Shown piece after piece: positions 26,075-34,587 of a DNA stretch of 64,000 bases (the first letter of the stretch is position 1; every line of letters starts with the position of its first letter). Source of the DNA: Terriglobales bacterium (GTDB lineage: Bacteria > Acidobacteriota > Terriglobia > Terriglobales > Acidobacteriaceae); NCBI GenBank assembly GCA_035624455.1, contig DASPRM010000075.1:79497-143496 (forward strand). Direction: 5' to 3'. The notes beneath the pieces are model-generated. The model did no database searches and was not told where the DNA came from. It worked only from the letters and a program-made list of their open reading frames with translations. Position numbers and translations under genes: made by a program.

Positions 26075-26359
26075 CTAGCGGTTGGCCATATGGTCGCCCA
26101 AGGCCCTTTCCACTTCTTCGGGGGGCAGCGATTCGCCGTCGTTCATGCGTTTCAGGAGCGCGTCGATGATGTCCTTGGCTTCGTCCTTGCCGTAATTGCG
26201 GATGAAACCATCGTAAAAGTGCTCCCCGGCGAGTGCCCGGTTGATCTCAAACTCCTTGTTGTTTTCGTTCAACTCGGTGAAATACACCACCCGGTACTTC
26301 CCGCTGTAAGTCGCCTCACGGTAAATCTCAAACATCACCTTATCAGAGTCCATTGCCAT
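26075..26359 (-). CDS. Small hypothetical protein upstream of the ferredoxin
   Basis: The 94-residue soluble protein is not recognised. It has an N-terminal beta-rich half (KVMFEIYREATYSGKYRVVY) and a helical acidic C-terminal half ending LPPEEVERALGDHMANR, with no Cys and no membrane segment. It lies 40 bases upstream of the ferredoxin on the same strand, suggesting cotranscription. ATG 26359 and ATG 26353 are both possible starts. Confidence 0.7.
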   Translation of the reverse strand: MAMDSDKVMFEIYREATYSGKYRVVYFTELNENNKEFEINRALAGEHFYDGFIRNYGKDEAKDIIDALLKRMNDGESLPPEEVERALGDHMANR

Positions 26360-26412
26360 GCTTGCGCCATCCTGCTGGAGATCAGACTATTTTACTGAAG
26401 TCTAGCACGTGT

Positions 26413-26436
26413 GGCGCGGACACTCTTGTCCGCGGC
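26413..26436. repeat. Small inverted repeat CGCGGAC/GTCCGCG
   Basis: CGCGGAC and GTCCGCG form a perfect seven-base stem around ACTCTT in the gap between the activase and the small gene. No T run follows on the minus strand, so it is better read as an intergenic palindrome than a terminator. Confidence 0.4.
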
Positions 26437-26449
26437 AGCGTGCAAATTT

Positions 26450-26496
26450 CAGCAAAACAAATCCCTTCTGCCAGCCTTTCGGACCGGCAGAAGGGA
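26450..26496 (-). terminator. Rho-independent terminator of the activase gene
   Basis: On the minus strand TCCCTTCTGCC (26486-26496) pairs perfectly with GGCAGAAGGGA (26462-26472) over 11 bases with a 13-base loop, followed by TTTGTTTTGC. It lies 36 bases after the stop of the giant activase gene. Confidence 0.82.
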
Positions 26497-26531
26497 CGGA
26501 ATTCGTTGTAATCCTATGTTAAAGTCCTACT

Positions 26532-29500
26532 TTAATCTCCACTCAGCTGCACCAACTCATCCGCCGTTGGCTGAGCATTGGAAATGGAAACCAGTTCCGC
26601 GGGAACGCCCTCAGCAGCCCGGTGCCTCTGTGCGATGAGCAGCTCCGCGCGCAACTGCTCCTCAAATTTCTTAAGCTGGTCTTCAATTGTCAGCTTCTTC
26701 TGTTTCTCCCGAACCATGTCCTCTCGGTAGCGTTTCAGGAAGTAACCAATCGTCTCCACGCGAATCTTGATGGACCCGGTCGGCTTGTTCTCATCAATAT
26801 CCTTGAAGCAGAAGTACGGCGTTCCTGAGTGTTCGACGACCTCTTCGATCACAGTATAGATCGGGGCATCGTGTCCGCACTTGAAGCTGGAAAGCTCCAG
26901 CGCCACCAGATTGGGATGCCGGGCGATGTACTTGGCGGCCCAAACCTTGCGGCTCGTATTCTCCGAATACGAATTCTTCCAGGCATCGGAAACGTCCATT
27001 GGGTGCTTGATCACGCCCGCGTGGACCTCGTCTCCGAACAGCTTCCACACGATTTCATCGTCCAGCGGCAGCGAATCCTGAGAAAATACTGGATATCCGA
27101 GCTTCTGGAACTCCTCCAGGATCTCATGGTTGATTCCGGGATCGTTGTGGTACGGACGGCCCAGCAGCACAATACCCAGGCGGGTCTCAGCCTCCAGGCG
27201 CTTCAGCACTTCGCGCGCTGCTCCCCGCATGATCTCGTTGTCGAACTTATTCATTGCTGCGAAGCCCTGCTGCACCGCCCGGAGGTTTTCCTCCTCGGTC
27301 AGGCCCAGAATGTCTTCCCAGTCTTCATACATCTGACGGTGTGCCAGCTTCTCTTCATTGAGGCAGATGAGCGTGTCCCTCCAGATCACGCCCTTTTCCT
27401 TGAACAGATCGCCTTCTTTGGTGAAGGCGGCTTTGACTGAAGCAGGTGTAGCCGTCACCGTTGGGCAAGCGCGGCTGGACTGCGTATGCGTCAGGAAGGT
27501 TGGAAGTGAATCGATCATCGGAAAGAAGATCACATCCAGCTTCTTCTTCGGATGCACCGAGTACAGCAAATTGTGTACATGCGGAATCCCAACCTTGGAC
27601 GGGAAGCAGGGATCAATCGCTCCCCGCTTCGCCCCTTCTTTGTAGAGTTGTTCGCTGGTGTATTCCGACCACAATAGGTTTTCGGCTTTTACCCCCAGCG
27701 ACTCGAAATAGGCGGTGAAGAACGGGCCGCACGAATACATGTTCAGCGCTTTCGGCATGCCAATCTTCAGCTCTGCCCGCCGCTTCATCAGTTCGATGCG
27801 TTGCTTCTGCGCTTTAGTGATCACCAACTTAGGCAGCGGATCGGCCACGAGTGGTGGCTCGTAGCTCTTGAATGCCGCCTTGGCCGCAATCTCCACCAGA
27901 TTGGGGTTCTCCTTCTTGATGGCGTCAATATTGCCCTTGATGACGCGCATCTCTTCCACGTTCTCTACCGTACCCTTTTCGCAGGTGGCGATGATCAAGC
28001 GCTGGGCGCCCGGCGCCAGCGGCACTTTAGTTTTCACCGGCGGCTTATAGTTCGGATTCGGTGAAGCAGTCTTTACGTCGATAAAAGTGCGCAGACACTT
28101 GTTCTTGCAGAAATAGCACCGGGTGTCCTCGTTTCGTGTCGTGGTGAAGGAAATTGAAGCCACCGCATCCATTCCGATGAATTCGGTCTGCTTTCCGTTC
28201 TCCCACAAGCGAACTGCTTCGAAAGCACAGCCAATCGCGCCGGCTTCGCCGCAGTGCTGGTGCACGATCACCTCGGGCTGCACCTCTTTTCCTTTGAATC
28301 GCGATTCGATGAAATCCACCTGCGACTTCACCGCCGCCAGATTGTGCTGCGTGCCGCCCTGGAGAATGAACCTGCGCCCTATGGCCGACAGGTTGGGAAT
28401 CTGGGATACGTACAGCCAGATATTTTTCGGCAGCACGTTGCATAACCCCGCCATGATTTCTTCGGGCTTCCACCCTTGCCGCTGGAAATCGACGATATCC
28501 GACTGCATGAACACCGCACAGCCATAACCGAACTGCGGAAAGCCCTTGGCTCCGAATGCGATGTCGGCGAACTCCTCGACTTTGAAGCCAAAGCTTTCGC
28601 ACGTACCCTGCAGGAAGTAGCCGTTGCCGGCCGAGCACTGCGTGTTCAACTTGAAGTCTTTTACGCGTCCGTCTTTGAGGATGATGATCTTGATGTCCTG
28701 GCCGCCCACATCACAGATCACGTCCGCGTCGGGATAGAAATGCAGCGCTGCCTGCGTATGGGCTACTGTCTCTACCAGCGCCACATCGGCGCCGACCGCG
28801 TCTTTCAGAATGTCTTTGGCATAGCCCGTGGTGCCAACGCCTGAGACCTTCAAAGTCGCGCCCTGGTCTGTAACCTGCTTCGTAATCTTGGCCAGAACCT
28901 CCTGCGTGTCCTCGATCGGATTTCCCTTCGAGAGTTGATAGGTCTTGCACAGAATATTGCGGTTCTTGTCCACGAGGACGGCTTTGGTTGAAGTGGATCC
29001 GCCATCGATTCCGACAAAACCCGCAACTACTTGGCCAGGCTGGAATGTCGCAGCTACAAACTTCTTCTTGGCGTACTTTTTCTTGAACTCTTCCAACTCC
29101 TCCGGGCTCTTCGCCAGCGCCTGTGCGCCGCCCTTCTTAGCCTTTTCCTGGGCACGTCCCTCCGTGATGTACCATTCCAGCTTCGAGTAGCCCTGATAAA
29201 GACCGACTCCCGGGTCTTCCTGCTTTCCAAACTCGACTGCTCCGATGCAGGCAAAATATTGCGCATTATCGGGGGTCTTAATCAGATCTTCCGGATTCAC
29301 ACCCTCTGGAAGGGGATAGTTCCGCTCTTCCCAGATCTTGGGGATGTTAGCTTTCCAGCAGTCGCGCATTCCCTTGATGTAGCAATTCGGACCACCCAAT
29401 AGCAGCACAACGGGACGTAGCGTATTGCCGCGCGTCAGCACCGACAGGTTCTGCTGCACGATTGACTCAAACAATGACGCCATCAGCTCATCCGGCGGAA

Positions 29501-30107
29501 CGCCCTGTTTCTGCAGGCCGTTAATATCGGTCTCGGCGAAAACCCCGCACTTCCCTGCCACCGGGTGCAGCTTCAGGCCCTTGTAGCCCATGTTGCAGAG
29601 TTCCGCAGAGGGAATACGAAGCTTGGCATTGATCTTGTCGATGACCGCGCCCGTGCCACCCGCGCACTTGTCATTCATCGAAGGCAGTTTCTTCTTCTTG
29701 CCCGTCTCCGGGTCTTCCTTGAAGATGATGATCTTCGCGTCTTGCCCACCCAGTTCGATGACTGACCCGCACTCTGGATAGAGCTTCTCCACGGAGAGCG
29801 ATACCGCGTTTACCTCCTGCACGAACTTCGCGCCCAGGTGCTTGGCAATTCCGGAGCCACCCGATCCAGTGATGAATACGCGATAGTTCTCTATCGGCGT
29901 AGCTGGCAGGTCCTCCCCGATCTGCTTCAGCATCTCCAGGAGCTTCTCCGGCTGCTTGGTTTCATGCCGTTGGTAGTCCTGCCAGATGATCTGGTCGGTT
30001 TCACCGTCGATGACCGCGATCTTCACCGTCGTGGAACCGACGTCGGCACCCATCCACAGCATTTCGTACTTCTTGTCGCGAATCGCTTTATCGGTAAGTC
30101 CCGCCAT
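26532..30107 (-). CDS. Tandem 2-hydroxyacyl-CoA dehydratase activase fused to a DUF2229-type dehydratase domain
   Basis: The 1191-residue protein has two ASKHA ATPase domains of the BadF/BadG/HgdC type. Domain 1 (about 17-300) has GADVGSTTVKIAVID and VIELGGQDAKII; domain 2 (about 360-640) has GIDGGSTSTKAVLVD and DVGGQDIKIIIL. Each keeps the cluster-binding Cys pair: C148/C187 and C491/C530, both exactly 39 apart, the spacing known for HgdC. After a C664-x2-C667-x3-C671 motif, a DUF2229-like region (about 700-1110) follows with CGPFF, DPCFPSKVG and ACPTVTATP. Activases use ATP to push one electron into a dehydratase iron-sulfur cluster, making ketyl radicals. The true substrate is unknown. Its presumed partner lies upstream, 143 bases away. 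Confidence 0.9.
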   Translation of the reverse strand: MAGLTDKAIRDKKYEMLWMGADVGSTTVKIAVIDGETDQIIWQDYQRHETKQPEKLLEMLKQIGEDLPATPIENYRVFITGSGGSGIAKHLGAKFVQEVNAVSLSVEKLYPECGSVIELGGQDAKIIIFKEDPETGKKKKLPSMNDKCAGGTGAVIDKINAKLRIPSAELCNMGYKGLKLHPVAGKCGVFAETDINGLQKQGVPPDELMASLFESIVQQNLSVLTRGNTLRPVVLLLGGPNCYIKGMRDCWKANIPKIWEERNYPLPEGVNPEDLIKTPDNAQYFACIGAVEFGKQEDPGVGLYQGYSKLEWYITEGRAQEKAKKGGAQALAKSPEELEEFKKKYAKKKFVAATFQPGQVVAGFVGIDGGSTSTKAVLVDKNRNILCKTYQLSKGNPIEDTQEVLAKITKQVTDQGATLKVSGVGTTGYAKDILKDAVGADVALVETVAHTQAALHFYPDADVICDVGGQDIKIIILKDGRVKDFKLNTQCSAGNGYFLQGTCESFGFKVEEFADIAFGAKGFPQFGYGCAVFMQSDIVDFQRQGWKPEEIMAGLCNVLPKNIWLYVSQIPNLSAIGRRFILQGGTQHNLAAVKSQVDFIESRFKGKEVQPEVIVHQHCGEAGAIGCAFEAVRLWENGKQTEFIGMDAVASISFTTTRNEDTRCYFCKNKCLRTFIDVKTASPNPNYKPPVKTKVPLAPGAQRLIIATCEKGTVENVEEMRVIKGNIDAIKKENPNLVEIAAKAAFKSYEPPLVADPLPKLVITKAQKQRIELMKRRAELKIGMPKALNMYSCGPFFTAYFESLGVKAENLLWSEYTSEQLYKEGAKRGAIDPCFPSKVGIPHVHNLLYSVHPKKKLDVIFFPMIDSLPTFLTHTQSSRACPTVTATPASVKAAFTKEGDLFKEKGVIWRDTLICLNEEKLAHRQMYEDWEDILGLTEEENLRAVQQGFAAMNKFDNEIMRGAAREVLKRLEAETRLGIVLLGRPYHNDPGINHEILEEFQKLGYPVFSQDSLPLDDEIVWKLFGDEVHAGVIKHPMDVSDAWKNSYSENTSRKVWAAKYIARHPNLVALELSSFKCGHDAPIYTVIEEVVEHSGTPYFCFKDIDENKPTGSIKIRVETIGYFLKRYREDMVREKQKKLTIEDQLKKFEEQLRAELLIAQRHRAAEGVPAELVSISNAQPTADELVQLSGD

Positions 30108-30146
30108 GATTCTCCTAGAGAGCCTTTAGCCTGGAGGAACCCTTAA

Positions 30147-30206
30147 AACACCAGGTCCCACGACTCGGGCCTCGTCTTTATACTCGACCCTCGCTCAGGA
30201 TGACAG
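30147..30206 (-). repeat. Dispersed TGTCATCCTGAGCG-type intergenic repeat
   Basis: On the minus strand, between the dehydratase-like gene and the activase, the sequence begins TGTCATCCTGAGCGAGGGTC and ends GGGACCTGGTGTTTT. This class of short repeat is common between genes in acidobacteria and some other phyla. It interrupts what otherwise looks like an operon. Confidence 0.55.
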
Positions 30207-30250
30207 TTGGTAGCCTTGCAAATTCACGGTCAAGTCCGCTTTTGCAACGC

Positions 30251-32023
30251 TCAGTGCGCTTCCGCGTGATACGGAACCTGGGCCCCCATACGTTCTGCCA
30301 CATGCACCGCGAAGTTCGCAGCAGTCCCAATTACGCCTTTGTACTTCGGCACCGGATAGAGCGCGTTGGACATCTCCGGGTGCTGCTCGACATACGCCTT
30401 CAACTCGTCCTGGCTCTTGCCGATCTTCTCCAGCACCTCTTTGTACTCGAGCTTAGCCTTGGCCTTGGCTTCGCCCAGCGCCATCTGCACCCGGCTATGC
30501 GCATTGATCTCGCCCTCCCCGGAGGTTTCAATGGGAAGGAAGATCATGTCTTTGTAATGCGCCACTACGGCTGATTGCGCTCCGTCGGACTGCGTGGAGG
30601 GCATACATCCAAACGGCTTCAGCGAGAGCACCATGTGGCAGAGTTCGCGATTGGAGTAGTAGATATTCTTGGCCACTTCCAGGTGCCCTTCGCCGCCGCC
30701 CGCACGCGAGTTGTAGTAAGGATGGCCGAGCCGCTGTAGTTCGTATTGATCTACCAAACGATGCGCAGTCCCTCCCAGAGCGTCAACAATGCGGTGATAC
30801 TCGCGAGCAAAGATCAGCTCCGCAGCCCTGAGCTTCATCAACTTGTTGCGGTAGTTCCATTCAATCTTGGCTTGCTTGTCGATGCGCCAGCTCGGAGGCG
30901 CAACCGTACCCTCTTCCAGTCCCTTGGTGTCGCGAATCTTCTGCACCACCTGATGGATCATGTACATGATCCAGGTGCCGATCGGCTCCACGATGATCTG
31001 CGCACCCTCCTTGTGAAGGAACGGGAACATATTGAAGTTGCCGTCGCCTTCCGTGGTCTGCGCCCAAAACTCGCCCGTGATCTTCACAATCGGCTTCACC
31101 CGGAAGCGGTCCACCTTCACCCGGTTGAAGCGATCGCGTACCTGATTCAGCGCCACCATGTAATCGTCGGACATGAGCTGATTGAGGAATTTGCCCAAAT
31201 ATTCAACCGTACCTTTCATCGGGATCTTGTTGGCTGCCTTCCCCAGTTTGCTCTCTACCGACCAGGGCGACTTCTTCTTGAGCGCCTCGTGCAGGTAGTC
31301 GATCGACTCATCCAGGACAGCGTCTGTCTCGCCGGTATTCGCTTCGAACGCCCGGATCTGATGCGCGACTTCGTTAATGATGTCGCCCATATTGAGGGCA
31401 TTCAGCAGGTTCAGAAAGAAGTCCAGGTTCATGCACAGCCCGGCTTCCGCCTCCGACTGGTCGAGACCACCCGATTGCTGGAATAGCATCACTCGGAAGC
31501 CGTCGAAGCCTGCATTGCGCAGGGCCAGCCGGTATTCCGCTTCATACATCCCAAAGCGGCACGGACCACATGCCCCTGCGGTAAGGAAAATGTAATTGTT
31601 GAGCAGGTCTTCCCGGCGGATGCCCGACTCCTCCAGCTTCTGCAGATACTGGACGAGGTTGCCGACGGTGAAGTACGTAGGATTGCATTGGCCGTTATTG
31701 CCATACTCCTTGCCCAACTGGAACGCCTTTACATTCGCCGTGGGCACCACTTCGCACTTGTAACCCAGCCCCTCGAGAGCGCCATGGACCAACTTCTCGT
31801 GCTTCCAGGTCAGCCCGCCAAAAAGAAGCGTGGTCTTGTTGCGCTGGTCTGCAGTGAATGGCCGCTCGATCGGCTTGTGAAAATGATGGATCTCTTTACG
31901 GGCGATTCCTGCTTCCTTCTCCAGCCGTGCCCGTTCTTCTGCCACTCGCTGGCGAATCATTTCTTCCAGCGATGTAATCTGCACTAGCCCACCACTCGTT
32001 GCTGGATGTGTCGAAGTGCTCAT
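30251..32023 (-). CDS. 2-hydroxyacyl-CoA dehydratase subunit D-like protein (DUF2229)
   Basis: The 590-residue protein is related to the HgdB/HgdA-type dehydratase subunits used by activases. It has conserved cysteines in GNNGQCNPTYF (C113), TAGACGPCRFG (C152, C155) and KPFGCMPSTQSDG near 490, suitable for a [4Fe-4S] cluster. The start ATG 32021-32023 has GGTGAGGA just upstream. It precedes the fused activase on the same strand, so the two likely form one enzyme system. No acyl-CoA transferase or fermentation gene is nearby, so the acyl-CoA substrate is unclear and the family has members of unknown function. Confidence 0.87.
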   Translation of the reverse strand: MSTSTHPATSGGLVQITSLEEMIRQRVAEERARLEKEAGIARKEIHHFHKPIERPFTADQRNKTTLLFGGLTWKHEKLVHGALEGLGYKCEVVPTANVKAFQLGKEYGNNGQCNPTYFTVGNLVQYLQKLEESGIRREDLLNNYIFLTAGACGPCRFGMYEAEYRLALRNAGFDGFRVMLFQQSGGLDQSEAEAGLCMNLDFFLNLLNALNMGDIINEVAHQIRAFEANTGETDAVLDESIDYLHEALKKKSPWSVESKLGKAANKIPMKGTVEYLGKFLNQLMSDDYMVALNQVRDRFNRVKVDRFRVKPIVKITGEFWAQTTEGDGNFNMFPFLHKEGAQIIVEPIGTWIMYMIHQVVQKIRDTKGLEEGTVAPPSWRIDKQAKIEWNYRNKLMKLRAAELIFAREYHRIVDALGGTAHRLVDQYELQRLGHPYYNSRAGGGEGHLEVAKNIYYSNRELCHMVLSLKPFGCMPSTQSDGAQSAVVAHYKDMIFLPIETSGEGEINAHSRVQMALGEAKAKAKLEYKEVLEKIGKSQDELKAYVEQHPEMSNALYPVPKYKGVIGTAANFAVHVAERMGAQVPYHAEAH

Positions 32024-32363
32024 GTCCTCACCTTCTTCGGTTCAACTGCAGACCTAGTCCCCCGCCTTGGCCCTGGTGGACCAAGACCGCCGCCATGCAC
32101 AATGGCGTATTCTTGTCCTCTTTCTATGTCGTGGCCGAATGGAATCAGCCGAACGGCGTAATTTGACGGTCCAACGGGGAAAGTTGAGGCACCGCCCGGC
32201 CCGAAATTCTCAGCTTTGTCAGATACTTACAAGAAAGAATCCTGGTTGGCTCCCTTCGTAGGTACAGTGAAGGAATGGTGAAGGATTGTGACGTAAATCG
32301 ACACACTTGGATAACTCAAGGTAGTGTCTAATGACTAAGTGCTGGTTTGTCTTCGCTCGGCCC
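32024..32363. other. 340-base intergenic region
   Basis: The gap separates the transketolase stop from the dehydratase-like start, both on the minus strand. It contains the ribosome-binding site next to 32023 and probably the promoter for the dehydratase-activase genes. A weak stem CTTGG/CCAAG occurs near 32081-32100. I see no credible gene and no clear -35/-10 pair; the short frames on the plus strand lack ribosome-binding sites. Confidence 0.6.
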
Positions 32364-34433
32364 CTACCGCACCAAGGCTTCACGCTCTGCTTGGTTCCGG
32401 GAACTGGCAGCCCGTCCCTTTTTGATCGCCATCAACTCCGCGGCCCTCTGCGCGATGTGCTCGGCGCTGACTTCGAATTCCTTGATCAGTTCCCAGGGCG
32501 CTCCCGAATCGCCGAACCGGTCTTTTACTCCAACTGCTCCCGTGATGATCGGATGGCCGTACAGTTCCGCGCTTTGCGTCAGTATCCCACTTACCTGCCA
32601 TGCCAAAGCCCCAATCTGGTGTTCTTCGGCAGTGACCACCGCTCCTGTTTCTTTCCCCGCCCGGAGAATGGCCGTTTCGTCCAGCGGCTTCAGTGTATGC
32701 ATGTTGACGATACGTGTTTCATAGCCGAATTCCTTTTTCAGGATATAGGCTGCGCGCATTGCTTCTGGAACCATTGGCCCGCAGGCAACGATGCTGAGGT
32801 CCTCACCTTCATCGCGATAGTCCTCGGCCAACAGCGTCTCAAAAGCCTCCCCAAACTGCTCAGCTTCTCGCCGATAGCGGATTACGTTCGCCTTACCAAA
32901 CACCCAGGGTGTACTTCCGGAAGTCACAATGGGTGTGGCTTCTCGGGCGAAGCGGACGTACTTCGGTCCTACATGCTTCAACAGAAGGTAGTCCGTCGCC
33001 TTCTTCGTCTCTGCGATATCACATGGAACTACCACCGACATGTTGGGTAATCCGCACATCGCAAACAGATCTTCGAGCGCCTGATGTGTCGCTCCATCCG
33101 GCCCGACGGAGACCCCTCCATGAGCACCGGCGATCAGGACATTGAAATTCCCATAGCACACCGAAACCCGGAGCTGATCCAGGTTGCGGGCGGCGGCAAA
33201 CGTGGCATAGGTTCCCAGCACCGGCAGCTTCCCCTCTTTTGCCAGCCCCGCTGCCGCAGCCGTAGCTGACTGCTCCGCGATGCCCATGCTGATCCAGCGC
33301 TTCTTGCGATTTGGCTTGTTGGTATAGAACTCGCTGATAGTGATCGAGCCGGAGATGTCCAGCCCCAGGCAGACAATTCGTTCATCATCGCCGTTTTCTG
33401 CCAGCGATTGCCCGAAGCCCATTCTCGTCGGCTTCATCGCCGCCATCATCTTGCTGTCCGAATTCCACCAATAGTTTCGGCTGAATTTCGGCATCTTGAG
33501 CTCGAGCTTCCGCTCCACTTCGGCCTGATATTCCTTCGCGTGCTCCAGCAGTTCCTGCACCCGAATCTTCCCGGTCAGCCCCAGTTCCGCCAGCCCCCGA
33601 TTCATCTCTTCCTGATTGGGGGCCTTCCCATGCCAGCCCGCCACATTCTCCATGAAGCTGACGCCCTTTCCTTTAGCAGTCTCCGCCACAATCAAGAAGG
33701 GCTTCCCACAGCCCCGGTTGGCTTTTCCTTTTTCCAGTGCATCGACCACCTGCTCCATATCATGACCGACAATGCGCACCACGTTCCAGCCAAATGACCG
33801 GTATTTGTCCTCAATAGGATCGATATTCATCACTTCGCAAACCGCACCATCAATCTGCAGCCCGTTGTAATCAATGATCCCGACCAGATTATCCAGCTTG
33901 AACTGCGCGGCCTCCATGGCTGCTTCCCATATCTGGCCCTCTTGCTGCTCACCGTCTCCCATGATGCAAAACGTGGTGTGCTGCTTGCCATTCAATTTGG
34001 CAGCGATGGCGATTCCCACTGCGATACTCAATCCCTGCCCCAGCGAACCGCTGGAGACCTCGGCTCCGGGAAATTTCAGCCAATGCGGATGGCCTTGAAA
34101 TGCCGACGAGAGTTTGCGCAGGTACATCACATCCTCGAGTTTGCAAGCACCCGCAAATGCAAGTCCAAGATACAGACTTGGCGCTTTATGGCCGGTGGAC
34201 CAGATGATGCGATCGCGGTCCTCCCAAAACGGGTTTGCCGGATCCAGATTCGCCACCTTCAGATACAGGGCGGCTGTAACGTCCATGATGGAGAGTGTGC
34301 CCCCCGCGTGCCCGGATCCAGCCGCGCATAATGCCACCAGGTCGTAGCCCCGCATCAAATTCGCTTGCTCTCTCAGTTCTTCAATGGAGTAATCCCGGAT
34401 CACTTTGCCAACCTTGGAATCGATTAGAGCCAT
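32364..34433 (-). CDS. tkt: Transketolase
   Basis: ATG 34431-34433 has a GGAGG eight bases upstream and gives 689 residues. The N-terminal half binds thiamine diphosphate (GDGEQQEGQIWEAAMEAAQF and NGLQIDG) with SGHAGGTLS and GHKAPSLYLGLA; the Pyr domain contains the conserved GIAEQSATAAAAGLA Glu, and the C-terminal domain follows. It transfers two-carbon units between ketose and aldose phosphates in the pentose phosphate pathway. The sequence has features of the shorter split-type enzymes joined in one chain, so a 1-deoxyxylulose-like specificity is unlikely but a specialised transketolase cannot be ruled out. Confidence 0.92.
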   Translation of the reverse strand: MALIDSKVGKVIRDYSIEELREQANLMRGYDLVALCAAGSGHAGGTLSIMDVTAALYLKVANLDPANPFWEDRDRIIWSTGHKAPSLYLGLAFAGACKLEDVMYLRKLSSAFQGHPHWLKFPGAEVSSGSLGQGLSIAVGIAIAAKLNGKQHTTFCIMGDGEQQEGQIWEAAMEAAQFKLDNLVGIIDYNGLQIDGAVCEVMNIDPIEDKYRSFGWNVVRIVGHDMEQVVDALEKGKANRGCGKPFLIVAETAKGKGVSFMENVAGWHGKAPNQEEMNRGLAELGLTGKIRVQELLEHAKEYQAEVERKLELKMPKFSRNYWWNSDSKMMAAMKPTRMGFGQSLAENGDDERIVCLGLDISGSITISEFYTNKPNRKKRWISMGIAEQSATAAAAGLAKEGKLPVLGTYATFAAARNLDQLRVSVCYGNFNVLIAGAHGGVSVGPDGATHQALEDLFAMCGLPNMSVVVPCDIAETKKATDYLLLKHVGPKYVRFAREATPIVTSGSTPWVFGKANVIRYRREAEQFGEAFETLLAEDYRDEGEDLSIVACGPMVPEAMRAAYILKKEFGYETRIVNMHTLKPLDETAILRAGKETGAVVTAEEHQIGALAWQVSGILTQSAELYGHPIITGAVGVKDRFGDSGAPWELIKEFEVSAEHIAQRAAELMAIKKGRAASSRNQAEREALVR

Positions 34434-34587
34434 AGAGATGCCTCCGCACCCTTTGGACACACGGGTGATGCGTCTCCTTTGTAGCCCGGCCGGTCACAAC
34501 TGTCGTGGGCAGAGATCACACAGCCTTGTGCGGCCTGCGCAGAAAGGTATCGCCTGGATTACCTGGGAGATGATTGCGGACGATCGC

